DNA of 8,572 nucleotides, taken from NCBI GenBank assembly GCA_937862845.1, contig CALMCK010000180.1:1-8572 (forward strand). Reading direction: 5' to 3'. A program made the position numbers and the translations under genes. The notes beneath the pieces are model-generated. The model searched no databases and had not been told where the DNA came from. It worked only from the letters and a program-made list of their open reading frames with translations. Each line of letters starts with the position of its first letter. Positions within the stretch are counted from its first letter, which is position 1. Positions 1-6,302 of the stretch are shown here, piece by piece. This stretch comes from an uncultured Burkholderiaceae bacterium. Lineage in GTDB: Bacteria > Pseudomonadota > Gammaproteobacteria > Burkholderiales > Burkholderiaceae.

Positions 1-54
1 ACCGCCGACACAAGGATTTTCAATCCTCTGCTCTACCGACTGAGCTACCTGGCC
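1..54 (-). tRNA. tRNA-Phe (anticodon GAA), 3' part outside the window
   Basis: This is phenylalanine tRNA, read on the minus strand from 54 toward 1. The acceptor 5' strand GGCCAGG lies at 54-48 and the D arm at 45-30 (GCTC pairs with GAGC). The anticodon stem GAGGA/TCCTT lies at 28-24 and 16-12, enclosing the seven-base loop TTGAAAA with anticodon GAA at 21-19. The variable bases GTGTC are at 11-7 and the first T-stem strand GGCGG at 6-2. The T loop, the 3' acceptor strand and the CCA end lie beyond the left edge. The cloverleaf spacing is canonical and the sequence resembles betaproteobacterial tRNA-Phe. One weak G-U pair closes the anticodon stem (28/12). A promoter and a hairpin leader lie immediately upstream. 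Confidence 0.95.
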
Positions 55-55
55 G

Positions 56-82
56 CTTGATGTTGTCTGTAACAAAATCAAG
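56..82 (-). repeat. Inverted repeat in the tRNA-Phe 5' leader
   Basis: CTTGAT plus TTGT (56-61, 63-66) is complementary to ACAA plus ATCAAG (72-75, 77-82). This gives ten pairs around one mismatch (62/76) and a five-base loop (67-71). The repeat lies between the predicted tRNA promoter and the mature 5' end at 54, leaving a single base (55) between stem and tRNA. In the precursor it would form a hairpin directly beside the RNase P cleavage site. No T-run follows on either strand, so it does not look like an intrinsic terminator. Confidence 0.7.
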
Positions 83-88
83 AACGCC

Positions 89-117
89 ACTATACCTGTT
101 TTTCAGATGGCGTGCAA
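89..117 (-). promoter_or_regulatory. Predicted sigma70-type promoter for tRNA-Phe
   Basis: On the minus strand, TTGCAC (117-112) is followed by 17 bases and then TATAGT (94-89), which matches TATAAT at five of six positions. The bases just after the -10 are GGCG, a GC-rich discriminator of the kind seen at stable-RNA promoters under stringent control. Counting from the -10, transcription should begin near 82, giving a leader of roughly 28 bases. The -35 match is only moderate. The call rests on spacing, position and the -10 box. Confidence 0.7.
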
Positions 118-132
118 GTGTTTGCTGCATCT

Positions 133-3100
133 TTATGATTTAAATGTGCGCATCAGTTTGTCACAACGCTGTTGGTAGTGCTCGATGCCTGCTTCTTTGA
201 TGTGGCCGTAGCCGCGCAGTTGCTCGGGCAGTCGTGCGAGCTCGAGCAGTGTGGCGTGGTTTTCGGCGTTGAGGTGTGGCAGGCTTTGTGAGAGGTTGTT
301 GAGGTAGTCGTCGCGCAGTTGACGTTCTGCACGGCGCTCGGTGCTGTGTCCGAAAATATCCATGGCGCTGCCGCGCAAAAATTTGAATTTAGCCAGTTGC
401 TTAAACACAGGCATCATCCACGCGCCGTAGGTGCTTTTGCGCAGATGGCCGTTGGCATCTTTTCGGCTGAATAGGGGCGGCGCGAGGTGAAACTTAAGCG
501 TGACATCACCTTCGAATTGGGTGCGCAGTGCGGCTTCAAATTCACCATTGGTGTACAGGCGAGCGACTTCGTATTCATCTTTGTAGGCCATGAGTTTAAA
601 CGCGTTTTGTGCGACGGCTTTGCTCAGTTGCTCGCTGTGACCGAGGGCTTGCTCGGCGGTTTTGACCTGCTCGACCAGCGTGCTGTAGCGTGCGGCGTAG
701 GCGGCGTTTTGATAGTCGGTGAGGATAGCGCTGCGTTTTTTGACCATGGCATCCAAGCTTTGCGGCATTTGGATTTGTATGGTTTTCGCTGGGAAAGCGA
801 TGGACTCAACGCGTGGTAAATCGTGGGCGGCGCGACGACCCCAGTTGAAGCTGGCGACGTTGGAGGCGACGGCGACGCCGATGGCTTCGATGGCTTTAAC
901 GAGTGAGGTGGCGCTGACGGGGATGAGGCCTTTTTGGTAAGCGTAGCCGAGCATGAATACATTGGTGGCTATCGCGTCGCCCATCAGTGCGGTGGCGATG
1001 CGGGTGCCGTCCACAAAGTCCACTGCGCCGCCGACCGATGCGTCGATGAAATTTTTGGTGGACTCGAGCGGGAATTGCCAGTCGGCATTTTGCGCAAAAG
1101 CGCCAGTGGGTTGTTGGTGTGTGTTGATGATGGCGTGGGTACGACCGATGCGCATTTTGGCAATCGCGTCGTGCGCGGCGGCGGTGAGAATGTCGCAGCC
1201 GAGTACGAGGTCGGCTTCGCCTGTGGATATGCGTTGGGCGTGCAGTTCGTGTTCTTGTGCGGCGTTGTCAAAGATGCGAATGTGTGAGGTGACCGCGCCG
1301 TTTTTTTGTGCCATGCCGGTCATGTCGAGGGTCGAGACGGATTTGCCTTCGAGGTGGGCGGCGATGCCGAGCCATGAGCCGACGGCAATCACGCCTGTGC
1401 CGCCGATGCCGTTGATCATGATGTTGTAAGGCTTAACTGAAGTGGGAATCTGTGGCTCGGGCAAATCGCCCCATTCATCGATGGCGGTTTTGCCTGCTTT
1501 GCTTTTTTTGAGGCTGCCGCCGATGACGGTGACGAAGCTCGGGCAAAAGCCGTTGGCGCAGGTTTGGTCTTTGTTGCACGATGATTGATCGATGGTGCGC
1601 TTGCGGCCGAATTCGGTTTCGAGTGGCATGATGGAGACGCAGTTACTTTGTACGCCGCAGTCGCCGCAGCCTTCGCAGACGGCGGCATTGATAAACATGC
1701 GGCGGTTCGGGTCTTCCATCAAGCCTTTTTTACGGCGGCGGCGTTTTTCGGCGGCACAGGTTTGATCATAAATAATCACCGACACGCCAGTGAATTCGCG
1801 CAGCTCACGCTGCACGGCATCCATGTCGGCGCGGTCGTGCATCGAGACGGCGCTTGGCAGCCCCGTGTCGATGTGGCGGGATATGTCCTCGGACACGAGC
1901 GCGATGCGCTGCACGCCTTCGGCGGCCATTTGGGCGGCGATGCTCTGCACAGTGACGGTGCCATCGACAGGCTGCCCGCCCGTCATGGCGACGGCGTCGT
2001 TGTATAAAATTTTATAAGTGATGTTGACTTTCGCGGCGACGGCGGCGCGTATGGCGAGATAGCCCGAGTGGAAGTATGTGCCATCACCGATGTTTTGAAA
2101 CACATGCGGGACTTTAGAGAACGCCGCTTGGCCGACCCAAGTCGCGCCTTCGCCGCCCATGTGGGTCATGAGGCGATTTGATTCTGGATAAATCGCAGTG
2201 GCCATGGCGTGACAGCCAATGCCCGCCAGCGCGAGACTGCCCTCGGGGACTTTGGTTGAGGTGTTGTGCGGGCAGCCAGAGCAGTAGTAGGGCGGGCGTT
2301 GTGGCGTGGGCACGGTCTGTGTGAGAACGGCTTCTTTTGCGTCGATGATGGCGACGCGTTCTTTGATGGCGTCGCTGGCATAGAATCGCTCGATGCGAGC
2401 GGCGATGACTTTTGCGACTTGCGCGACTGAAAAATCACCTTTCGAAGACAGCAGCCAGTCGCCGCGTTGCGTCGACCATTCGCCTTTTTCGGAGAATTTA
2501 CCAATCACGCGTGGGCGCACATCGTCGCGCCAGTTGTACAGTTGTTCTTTGAGTTGATACTCGACGATTTGGCGTTTTTCTTCGACGACGAGGATTTCGT
2601 CCAGACCTTGCGCGAAGTCGCGAATGCCTTCAGGCTCGAGTGGCCACGGCATGGCGACCTTAAACACACGCACGCCAATGTCGGCGGCGGCCTGCGTCGT
2701 GATGCCCAGTTGCTCAAGCGCTTCGAGCACATCCAGATATGATTTTCCCGATGCGACGATGCCGAGCTTTGCGGGGATGGCGGAGTCGCCGATGGTGATG
2801 CGGTTGAGTTTGTTGGTTCGTGCGTAGGCGAGCGCGGCGTAGATTTTATAATCTTGCATCAACGCTTCTTGGGCGCGCGCATGGCTGGACACGCCGCCAT
2901 CTGGCATGCGGATGTTTAGGCCACCTTCGGGGATGTGAAAATCTGTGGGGATTTTGGTGTCAATGCGAAACGGATTGATGTCCACCGACGCGCTCGATTC
3001 AACGGTGTCAGCGAGCGCTTTAAAACCAATCGCGCAACCTGAGTAACGCGACATCGCCCATGCGTGCAGTCCCAAGTCCAAGTATTCTTGCACATTGCAC

Positions 3101-3699
3101 GGATACAAAATCGGAATCATCGATGCGATGAGCACATGGTCGGACTGGTGCGGCAATGACGACGAGTGCGCGACATGGTCATCGCCTGCGACGAGCAGCA
3201 CGCCGCCGTGTTTGGCGGTGCCTGCATAGTTCAGATGCTTGAGTGCGTCGGCGCTGCGATCGACACCAGGGCCTTTGCCATACCACATGGCGAACACGCC
3301 ATCGTATTTGGCAGGGCCGACCAAATCAACCTGCTGCGTGCCCCACACAGCAGTGGCGGCGAGGTCCTCGTTGACGGCGGGCATGAAGGTGACATTAGAT
3401 GCGGCGAGGGATTTTTTCGCACGCCACAGCTCGTCGTCCAAGCCGCCCAAGGGTGAGCCGCGATAACCTGTGACGTAACCAGCGGTGTCCAAACCTGCGT
3501 GCTCATCACGCAGTTTTTGCATCATCGGCAAACGCACCAAGGCTTGAATCCCAGAAATAAATGCACGCCCTGTGGTGGCGGTGTATTTATCAGCGGGTGG
3601 ATTGGCGAAGGTTGGTGAGGTTTGCGGTTCGGTCATGTGGTTTTGATATTTTTTATTAAGTGTCAACGAATCAACGGGCGTGCCCGTCAAGTCGTTCAT
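133..3699 (-). CDS. Fused indolepyruvate:ferredoxin oxidoreductase (alpha/beta fusion type)
   Basis: This large thiamine-diphosphate, iron-sulfur enzyme is expected to oxidatively decarboxylate aryl-pyruvates (from Trp, Phe or Tyr) to aryl-acetyl-CoA in the cytoplasm, passing electrons to ferredoxin or a similar carrier. At 1,188 aa it matches the fused proteobacterial family. An N-terminal pyrimidine-binding region (about 37-440, with GYRGSPLGG at 78) is followed by CSGCPHNTSTK (473). The diphosphate-binding region has GDGTYFHSG (538) and NDAVAMTGGQP (567). A cysteine-rich cluster follows (C675, C678, C681, C687, C708, C714, C719). A gamma-type 2-oxoacid oxidoreductase domain starts near 757 (NGIGGTGV), and a C-terminal domain characteristic of the fused family runs from about 985. 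The frame opens at 3699, overlapping the cysE stop as ATGA. A second ATG at 3636 (MTEPQ) leaves 15 residues before the conserved DKYT block and is about equally likely. Neither start has a well-placed Shine-Dalgarno sequence. Substrate range and electron acceptor are inferred from the family. Confidence 0.95.
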   Translation of the reverse strand: MNDLTGTPVDSLTLNKKYQNHMTEPQTSPTFANPPADKYTATTGRAFISGIQALVRLPMMQKLRDEHAGLDTAGYVTGYRGSPLGGLDDELWRAKKSLAASNVTFMPAVNEDLAATAVWGTQQVDLVGPAKYDGVFAMWYGKGPGVDRSADALKHLNYAGTAKHGGVLLVAGDDHVAHSSSLPHQSDHVLIASMIPILYPCNVQEYLDLGLHAWAMSRYSGCAIGFKALADTVESSASVDINPFRIDTKIPTDFHIPEGGLNIRMPDGGVSSHARAQEALMQDYKIYAALAYARTNKLNRITIGDSAIPAKLGIVASGKSYLDVLEALEQLGITTQAAADIGVRVFKVAMPWPLEPEGIRDFAQGLDEILVVEEKRQIVEYQLKEQLYNWRDDVRPRVIGKFSEKGEWSTQRGDWLLSSKGDFSVAQVAKVIAARIERFYASDAIKERVAIIDAKEAVLTQTVPTPQRPPYYCSGCPHNTSTKVPEGSLALAGIGCHAMATAIYPESNRLMTHMGGEGATWVGQAAFSKVPHVFQNIGDGTYFHSGYLAIRAAVAAKVNITYKILYNDAVAMTGGQPVDGTVTVQSIAAQMAAEGVQRIALVSEDISRHIDTGLPSAVSMHDRADMDAVQRELREFTGVSVIIYDQTCAAEKRRRRKKGLMEDPNRRMFINAAVCEGCGDCGVQSNCVSIMPLETEFGRKRTIDQSSCNKDQTCANGFCPSFVTVIGGSLKKSKAGKTAIDEWGDLPEPQIPTSVKPYNIMINGIGGTGVIAVGSWLGIAAHLEGKSVSTLDMTGMAQKNGAVTSHIRIFDNAAQEHELHAQRISTGEADLVLGCDILTAAAHDAIAKMRIGRTHAIINTHQQPTGAFAQNADWQFPLESTKNFIDASVGGAVDFVDGTRIATALMGDAIATNVFMLGYAYQKGLIPVSATSLVKAIEAIGVAVASNVASFNWGRRAAHDLPRVESIAFPAKTIQIQMPQSLDAMVKKRSAILTDYQNAAYAARYSTLVEQVKTAEQALGHSEQLSKAVAQNAFKLMAYKDEYEVARLYTNGEFEAALRTQFEGDVTLKFHLAPPLFSRKDANGHLRKSTYGAWMMPVFKQLAKFKFLRGSAMDIFGHSTERRAERQLRDDYLNNLSQSLPHLNAENHATLLELARLPEQLRGYGHIKEAGIEHYQQRCDKLMRTFKS
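3671..3690 (-). repeat. Short hairpin at the 5' end of the oxidoreductase frame
   Basis: On the minus strand ACGGGC (3687-3682) and GCCCGT (3679-3674) are complementary across a two-base gap. In RNA the stem can extend by G-U, U-G and U-A pairs to nine positions (3690-3682 with 3679-3671). It lies within the first ten codons if translation starts at 3699, or in the cysE-oxidoreductase spacer if it starts at 3636. No T-run follows, so it is not a standard terminator. Confidence 0.55.
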
Positions 3700-4448
3700 C
3701 GATTGAGCAAATCACGGATGTGCTCAATCTCCTCGCGGGTTTCTTGGCGTGCCTGCGCCGAAATGGCTTCGCCACAGTCAATGCCTGCGGTGGCCAAACG
3801 TTCACGCAGCGCGATTTGGTTTGAGTTGGTTTTTTCTAAATGTGCCAACAGGCTGTTCAATGCGGCCACAATCGGGTCGGCATCATTGACATTGACGCCA
3901 TAGGCGGAGAATTCGTTTTCGTGTTTTGATTGGGTGCCGACAATGTGTGCGGGATTGCCAACCGCAGTGGCGCCTGCGGGCACTGCTTTGACCACCACAG
4001 CATTCGAGCCGACTTTCGCACCCGCGCCGATGGTGAAGCCGCCCAATACTTTCGCCCCCGCGCCGATGATGACACCCGCCTCAAGCGTTGGGTGTCGCTT
4101 GGCGCCGCGTGTGAGCGATGTGCCGCCCAGTGTCACGCCTTGGTAAATGGTGCAATCATCGCCGAGCTCTGCCGTCTCGCCAATCACAATACCCATGCCG
4201 TGATCAATGAACACACGGCGACCGACTTTGGCACCCGGATGAATCTCAATGCCTGTCAAAAAGCGCGAAATGTGTGAGACAAAGCGCGCGAGCCAACGCG
4301 CGCCATTGAGCCAAAAACCGTGTGCGATGCGGTGAAAAAACAAAGCATGCACGCCCGGATAGCAGGTCAAAACTTCCCAGGTGGAGCGGGCCGCAGGGTC
4401 TTTGTGGCGAATGGTTTGAATGTCTTCTTTGAGTTGAGAGAACAGCAT
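3696..4448 (-). CDS. cysE: Serine O-acetyltransferase CysE
   Basis: CysE transfers the acetyl group of acetyl-CoA to L-serine, giving O-acetylserine, the carbon skeleton for cysteine, in the cytoplasm. The 250-aa protein has the N-terminal helical SAT region (DPAARS at 17-22, YPGVHALFFHRIAH at 30-43) and then a left-handed beta-helix of hexapeptide repeats (about 68-168). This contains EIHPGAKVG (68), IDHGMGIVIGETA (81), GVTLGGTS (104), KRHPTLE (118) and GNPAHIVG (164). H83 aligns with the E. coli catalytic histidine (H158) and H119 with H193. E68 replaces the aspartate of the enterobacterial His-Asp dyad, a swap I believe is common in this shorter class. The helical tail (172-250) ends LLNR and lacks the C-terminal isoleucine through which E. 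coli CysE docks into CysK. Start 4448 is 23 bp below trmJ, with a weak AAAGAAAA upstream. The stop overlaps or closely precedes the oxidoreductase start. Confidence 0.96.
   Translation of the reverse strand: MLFSQLKEDIQTIRHKDPAARSTWEVLTCYPGVHALFFHRIAHGFWLNGARWLARFVSHISRFLTGIEIHPGAKVGRRVFIDHGMGIVIGETAELGDDCTIYQGVTLGGTSLTRGAKRHPTLEAGVIIGAGAKVLGGFTIGAGAKVGSNAVVVKAVPAGATAVGNPAHIVGTQSKHENEFSAYGVNVNDADPIVAALNSLLAHLEKTNSNQIALRERLATAGIDCGEAISAQARQETREEIEHIRDLLNR
3701..3729 (-). repeat. Perfect 9-bp inverted repeat in the last cysE codons
   Basis: GATTGAGCA (3701-3709) and TGCTCAATC (3721-3729) are perfect inverted copies separated by 11 bases. The repeat covers the codons for the last residues of CysE and ends two bases before the ATG at 3699. 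An AGGAG sequence (minus strand, 3733-3729) sits at the far base of the stem, so folding would bring it close to that start codon. No T-run follows. Confidence 0.65.
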
Positions 4449-4471
4449 GGTTGATTTTCTTTGATTGTGGT

Positions 4472-5287
4472 TTATGGCGTGGTGTCCATTGTGCCATCAT
4501 TTGCGTTTTTTTGCGCCACGCGCTGCGCATTGCTCGCCACACCGCGCAAAAAATTCACCTCATTCACCGACAGTTGTGTGCGCGCAAACAGCGCACGCAT
4601 CCGCGCCATCACCTCGGTCGGCGCATCGGGGTTGAGCATATTGAGGTCAATCAGCATGCGCTCCCAGTGTGCGAGCATGCCCTCGACACTGCTCAAATCC
4701 GCCGCATCGAGCATCGGCGCATCGGTTTTTTCGAGCACGCCCATCGCGCCGTGCAGAGCGAATTGGCGCAAAGTGTAAGTCATCACTTGCACCGCTTGCG
4801 CCAAATTAAGCGAGGTGTACACAGGATTGGCTTCAATGAAACACAGGCGCTGACACATCATCACCTCCTCATTGGTCAAACCGCTGCGCTCGGCACCAAA
4901 AACAAAAGCCACCGTCGGCAATGCTTGCCCCGCCGTCTGTGCCGCCTCGAGCAAAGCCATGACCTCACTCGCGGCCTGCGTGGTGGAAAATAATGGCGGC
5001 GCAAGGTCGCGTTCGCGCGCAGAAAACGCATAGGCGCAATTCACGCCCTCAAGCGCACTCGCTAAATCGGGCACAATGCGGGCGTTTTCCAGCACATCCG
5101 TCGCACCCGAAGCCAGCGCAATCGCGTCTGCCTGTGCCGTCATGTCGCTAAAGCGTGGCGAGGTGATGACCAAATCGGACAGGCCCATGTTTTTCATCGC
5201 GCGCGCGACTTGGCCAACATTGCCAGGATGGCTGGTGCGCACGAGGACGATGCGCACATGCGCGAGCCAGTTGAGTTTATCGTTCAT
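4472..5287 (-). CDS. trmJ: tRNA (cytidine/uridine-2'-O-)-methyltransferase TrmJ
   Basis: TrmJ is a SPOUT-class, AdoMet-dependent enzyme that 2'-O-methylates the nucleotide at position 32 in the anticodon loop of several tRNAs. The 271-aa protein carries the three knotted SPOUT motifs. Motif 1 is TSHPGNVGQVARAMKNMG (18-35), containing the conserved arginine R29. Motif 2 is FVFGAERSGLTNEE (128-141). Motif 3 is NPVYTSLNLAQAVQVMTYTLR (154-174). The C-terminal part (about 200-255, ending in NEVNFLRGVASNAQR) matches the TrmJ-specific helical extension. The E. coli protein is 246 aa, and the extra length here lies mainly in the central linker and the tail. Start 5287 lies 10 residues before the conserved VRIVLVRTSHPGN and has no clear Shine-Dalgarno sequence. 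It is the first gene of the leftward cluster and diverges from suhB. Its promoter should lie in 5288-5519, but I could not pick out a convincing one on this strand. Confidence 0.95.
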   Translation of the reverse strand: MNDKLNWLAHVRIVLVRTSHPGNVGQVARAMKNMGLSDLVITSPRFSDMTAQADAIALASGATDVLENARIVPDLASALEGVNCAYAFSARERDLAPPLFSTTQAASEVMALLEAAQTAGQALPTVAFVFGAERSGLTNEEVMMCQRLCFIEANPVYTSLNLAQAVQVMTYTLRQFALHGAMGVLEKTDAPMLDAADLSSVEGMLAHWERMLIDLNMLNPDAPTEVMARMRALFARTQLSVNEVNFLRGVASNAQRVAQKNANDGTMDTTP

Positions 5288-5519
5288 ATTTTAAATCGGT
5301 AGAGTGGGGCGATGGTGGCGGGAGAAGACGTGCACGGATGCAAAATCAGCACAGATTCTCACCAAACCCGTGGCGTTAAAATAAAATACAGTTCCGCGGC
5401 CGTCGCTTTATTGGATTAAACCGCGAATATACAGTAAAATGGCGCACTTCTGTGCGTTGTCGAGTCGATGACGCACACGCTCATTGACAACCTTTACCGA
5501 TTTTGACAGAAAGCCCACT
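5288..5519. promoter_or_regulatory. Divergent trmJ/suhB intergenic region
   Basis: This 232-bp spacer must hold start signals for both transcripts. An AT-rich stretch (5376-5390) and a second one (5405-5440) are the likely promoter cores. Other items seen are an 8-bp palindrome CGTGCACG (5329-5336), a small GC hairpin (5441-5458), two exact copies of TTGACA (5484-5489 and 5503-5508), and a 12-codon frame (5468-5506). No regulator-binding site could be assigned with confidence. Confidence 0.6.
5411..5440 (+). promoter_or_regulatory. Predicted suhB-mutS promoter
   Basis: TTGGAT (5411-5416), an 18-base spacer and TAAAAT (5435-5440, five of six matches to TATAAT) face suhB. Transcription would begin near 5447, giving a leader of about 73 bases. 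The -35 matches only three of six consensus bases, so the call depends chiefly on the -10 box and the AT-rich setting. Confidence 0.45.
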
Positions 5520-6299
5520 ATGAATCCGATGCTCAACACCGCCGTTACCGCAGCGCGCGCCGCAGGCCAACTCATCAACCGCGCACAGCTCGACCGCGAC
5601 CAAATCAAAGTCGGTAAAAAAGGCTCTGACGACATCGTCACCGAAATCGACCAAGCCTGCGAAGAGCGTATCAAAGAAATCCTCCTCGAAGCCTACCCAG
5701 GCCACGCCTTCCTCGGCGAAGAGACCGGCTTGTCAGGCGACAAAAACGCCAAACACAAATGGATTGTTGATCCGATTGATGGCACCTCAAACTTCGTCCA
5801 TGGCTTTCCGCATTTCGCGGTGTGCATCGCCCTCGAAATCGACGGCAAAATCGAACACGGCCTGATTTACAATCCATCGACCAATGATATTTTCACCGCC
5901 AGCCGCGGCTCAGGCGCGTTTCTGAATAACCGCCGCATGCGCGTTTCAGGCCGCATGCGCTTGTCTGAAGCCTTGTTGGCCAGTGCGATTCCCGCACGCC
6001 AGCTCAAAGCCAACCCAACATTGATTGAGCTGCAAAACCGCTTGCGCGTTGACGCAGGTGGCATGCGTTACACAGGCTCATCCGCACTGGATTTGGCCTA
6101 TGTGGCCGCGGGTTATTTGGATGGTTTCATCGGCGTCGGCTTATCGGTGTGGGACATCGCCGCAGGTGTGCTGATGGTCAAAGAAGCAGGCGGCCTCATC
6201 ACCGACTTGACCGGCGAGGGCGACTACATGAGCGGCTCACTGATTGCCGCCACGCCGAAAGTATTGCCTGGGTTGATTCAAGAAGTTGCCCGTTCATAA
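5520..6299 (+). CDS. suhB: Inositol-1-monophosphatase SuhB
   Basis: This Mg2+-dependent, Li+-sensitive phosphatase family enzyme hydrolyses inositol monophosphates. In E. coli, SuhB also binds the transcription machinery and supports rRNA antitermination and assembly. Whether that holds here cannot be read from the sequence. The 259-aa protein has the family motifs in order: GEETG (66-70, metal-ligand glutamate E67), WIVDPIDGTSNF (81-92, metal ligands D84 and D87), YTGSSALDLAYVAAG (184-198) and WDIAAG (211-216, metal ligand D212). Length is close to the 267 aa of E. coli SuhB. I chose ATG 5520 because MNPMLNTAV aligns with the E. coli start MHPMLNIAV. A TTG at 5484 would add 12 residues with no family support. 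AGAAAG about ten bases upstream is a modest ribosome site. The mutS start follows after only 3 bp, so the two genes are very likely co-transcribed and perhaps translationally coupled. Confidence 0.96.
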   Translation: MNPMLNTAVTAARAAGQLINRAQLDRDQIKVGKKGSDDIVTEIDQACEERIKEILLEAYPGHAFLGEETGLSGDKNAKHKWIVDPIDGTSNFVHGFPHFAVCIALEIDGKIEHGLIYNPSTNDIFTASRGSGAFLNNRRMRVSGRMRLSEALLASAIPARQLKANPTLIELQNRLRVDAGGMRYTGSSALDLAYVAAGYLDGFIGVGLSVWDIAAGVLMVKEAGGLITDLTGEGDYMSGSLIAATPKVLPGLIQEVARS

Positions 6300-6302
6300 A
6301 GC

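Noticed and set aside
54..132. Possible integration site of a mobile element at the tRNA gene
   Set aside because: No integrase, direct repeat of the tRNA end or composition change is visible. The tRNA 3' end, where such insertions occur, lies outside the window.
1698..1749. Strongly basic stretch EKRRRRKKG in the oxidoreductase just before the cysteine cluster
   Set aside because: I recall the same basic run in other fused family members, so it is a conserved family feature and not a novel insertion.
487..2007. Several plus-strand open frames inside the oxidoreductase gene (for example 487-819 and 1585-2007)
   Set aside because: They lie wholly opposite a highly conserved, motif-complete gene. 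Their translations resemble no family I recognise and are explained by GC-biased codon use.
1..3699. tRNA-Phe next to an enzyme of aromatic 2-oxoacid breakdown, as a possible phenylalanine-sensing arrangement
   Set aside because: No attenuator, Phe-rich leader peptide or T-box was seen, and the tRNA has its own promoter. The adjacency is most simply chance.
5376..5440. Possible LexA (SOS) boxes: ATACAG at 5386-5391 and ATATACAGTA at 5427-5436
   Set aside because: Only the right half of the palindrome is present in each case. The left halves do not match CTGTAT, so two-fold binding is unlikely.
5484..5519. Longer SuhB start at TTG 5484
   Set aside because: The extra 12 residues have no counterpart in SuhB, whereas MNPML at 5520 aligns with the known N-terminus.
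5933..5960. Ten-base direct repeat CCGCATGCGC, twice within suhB
   Set aside because: It encodes RMR-type residues in a region whose length matches other SuhB proteins, so it is codon coincidence rather than a duplication or uptake sequence.
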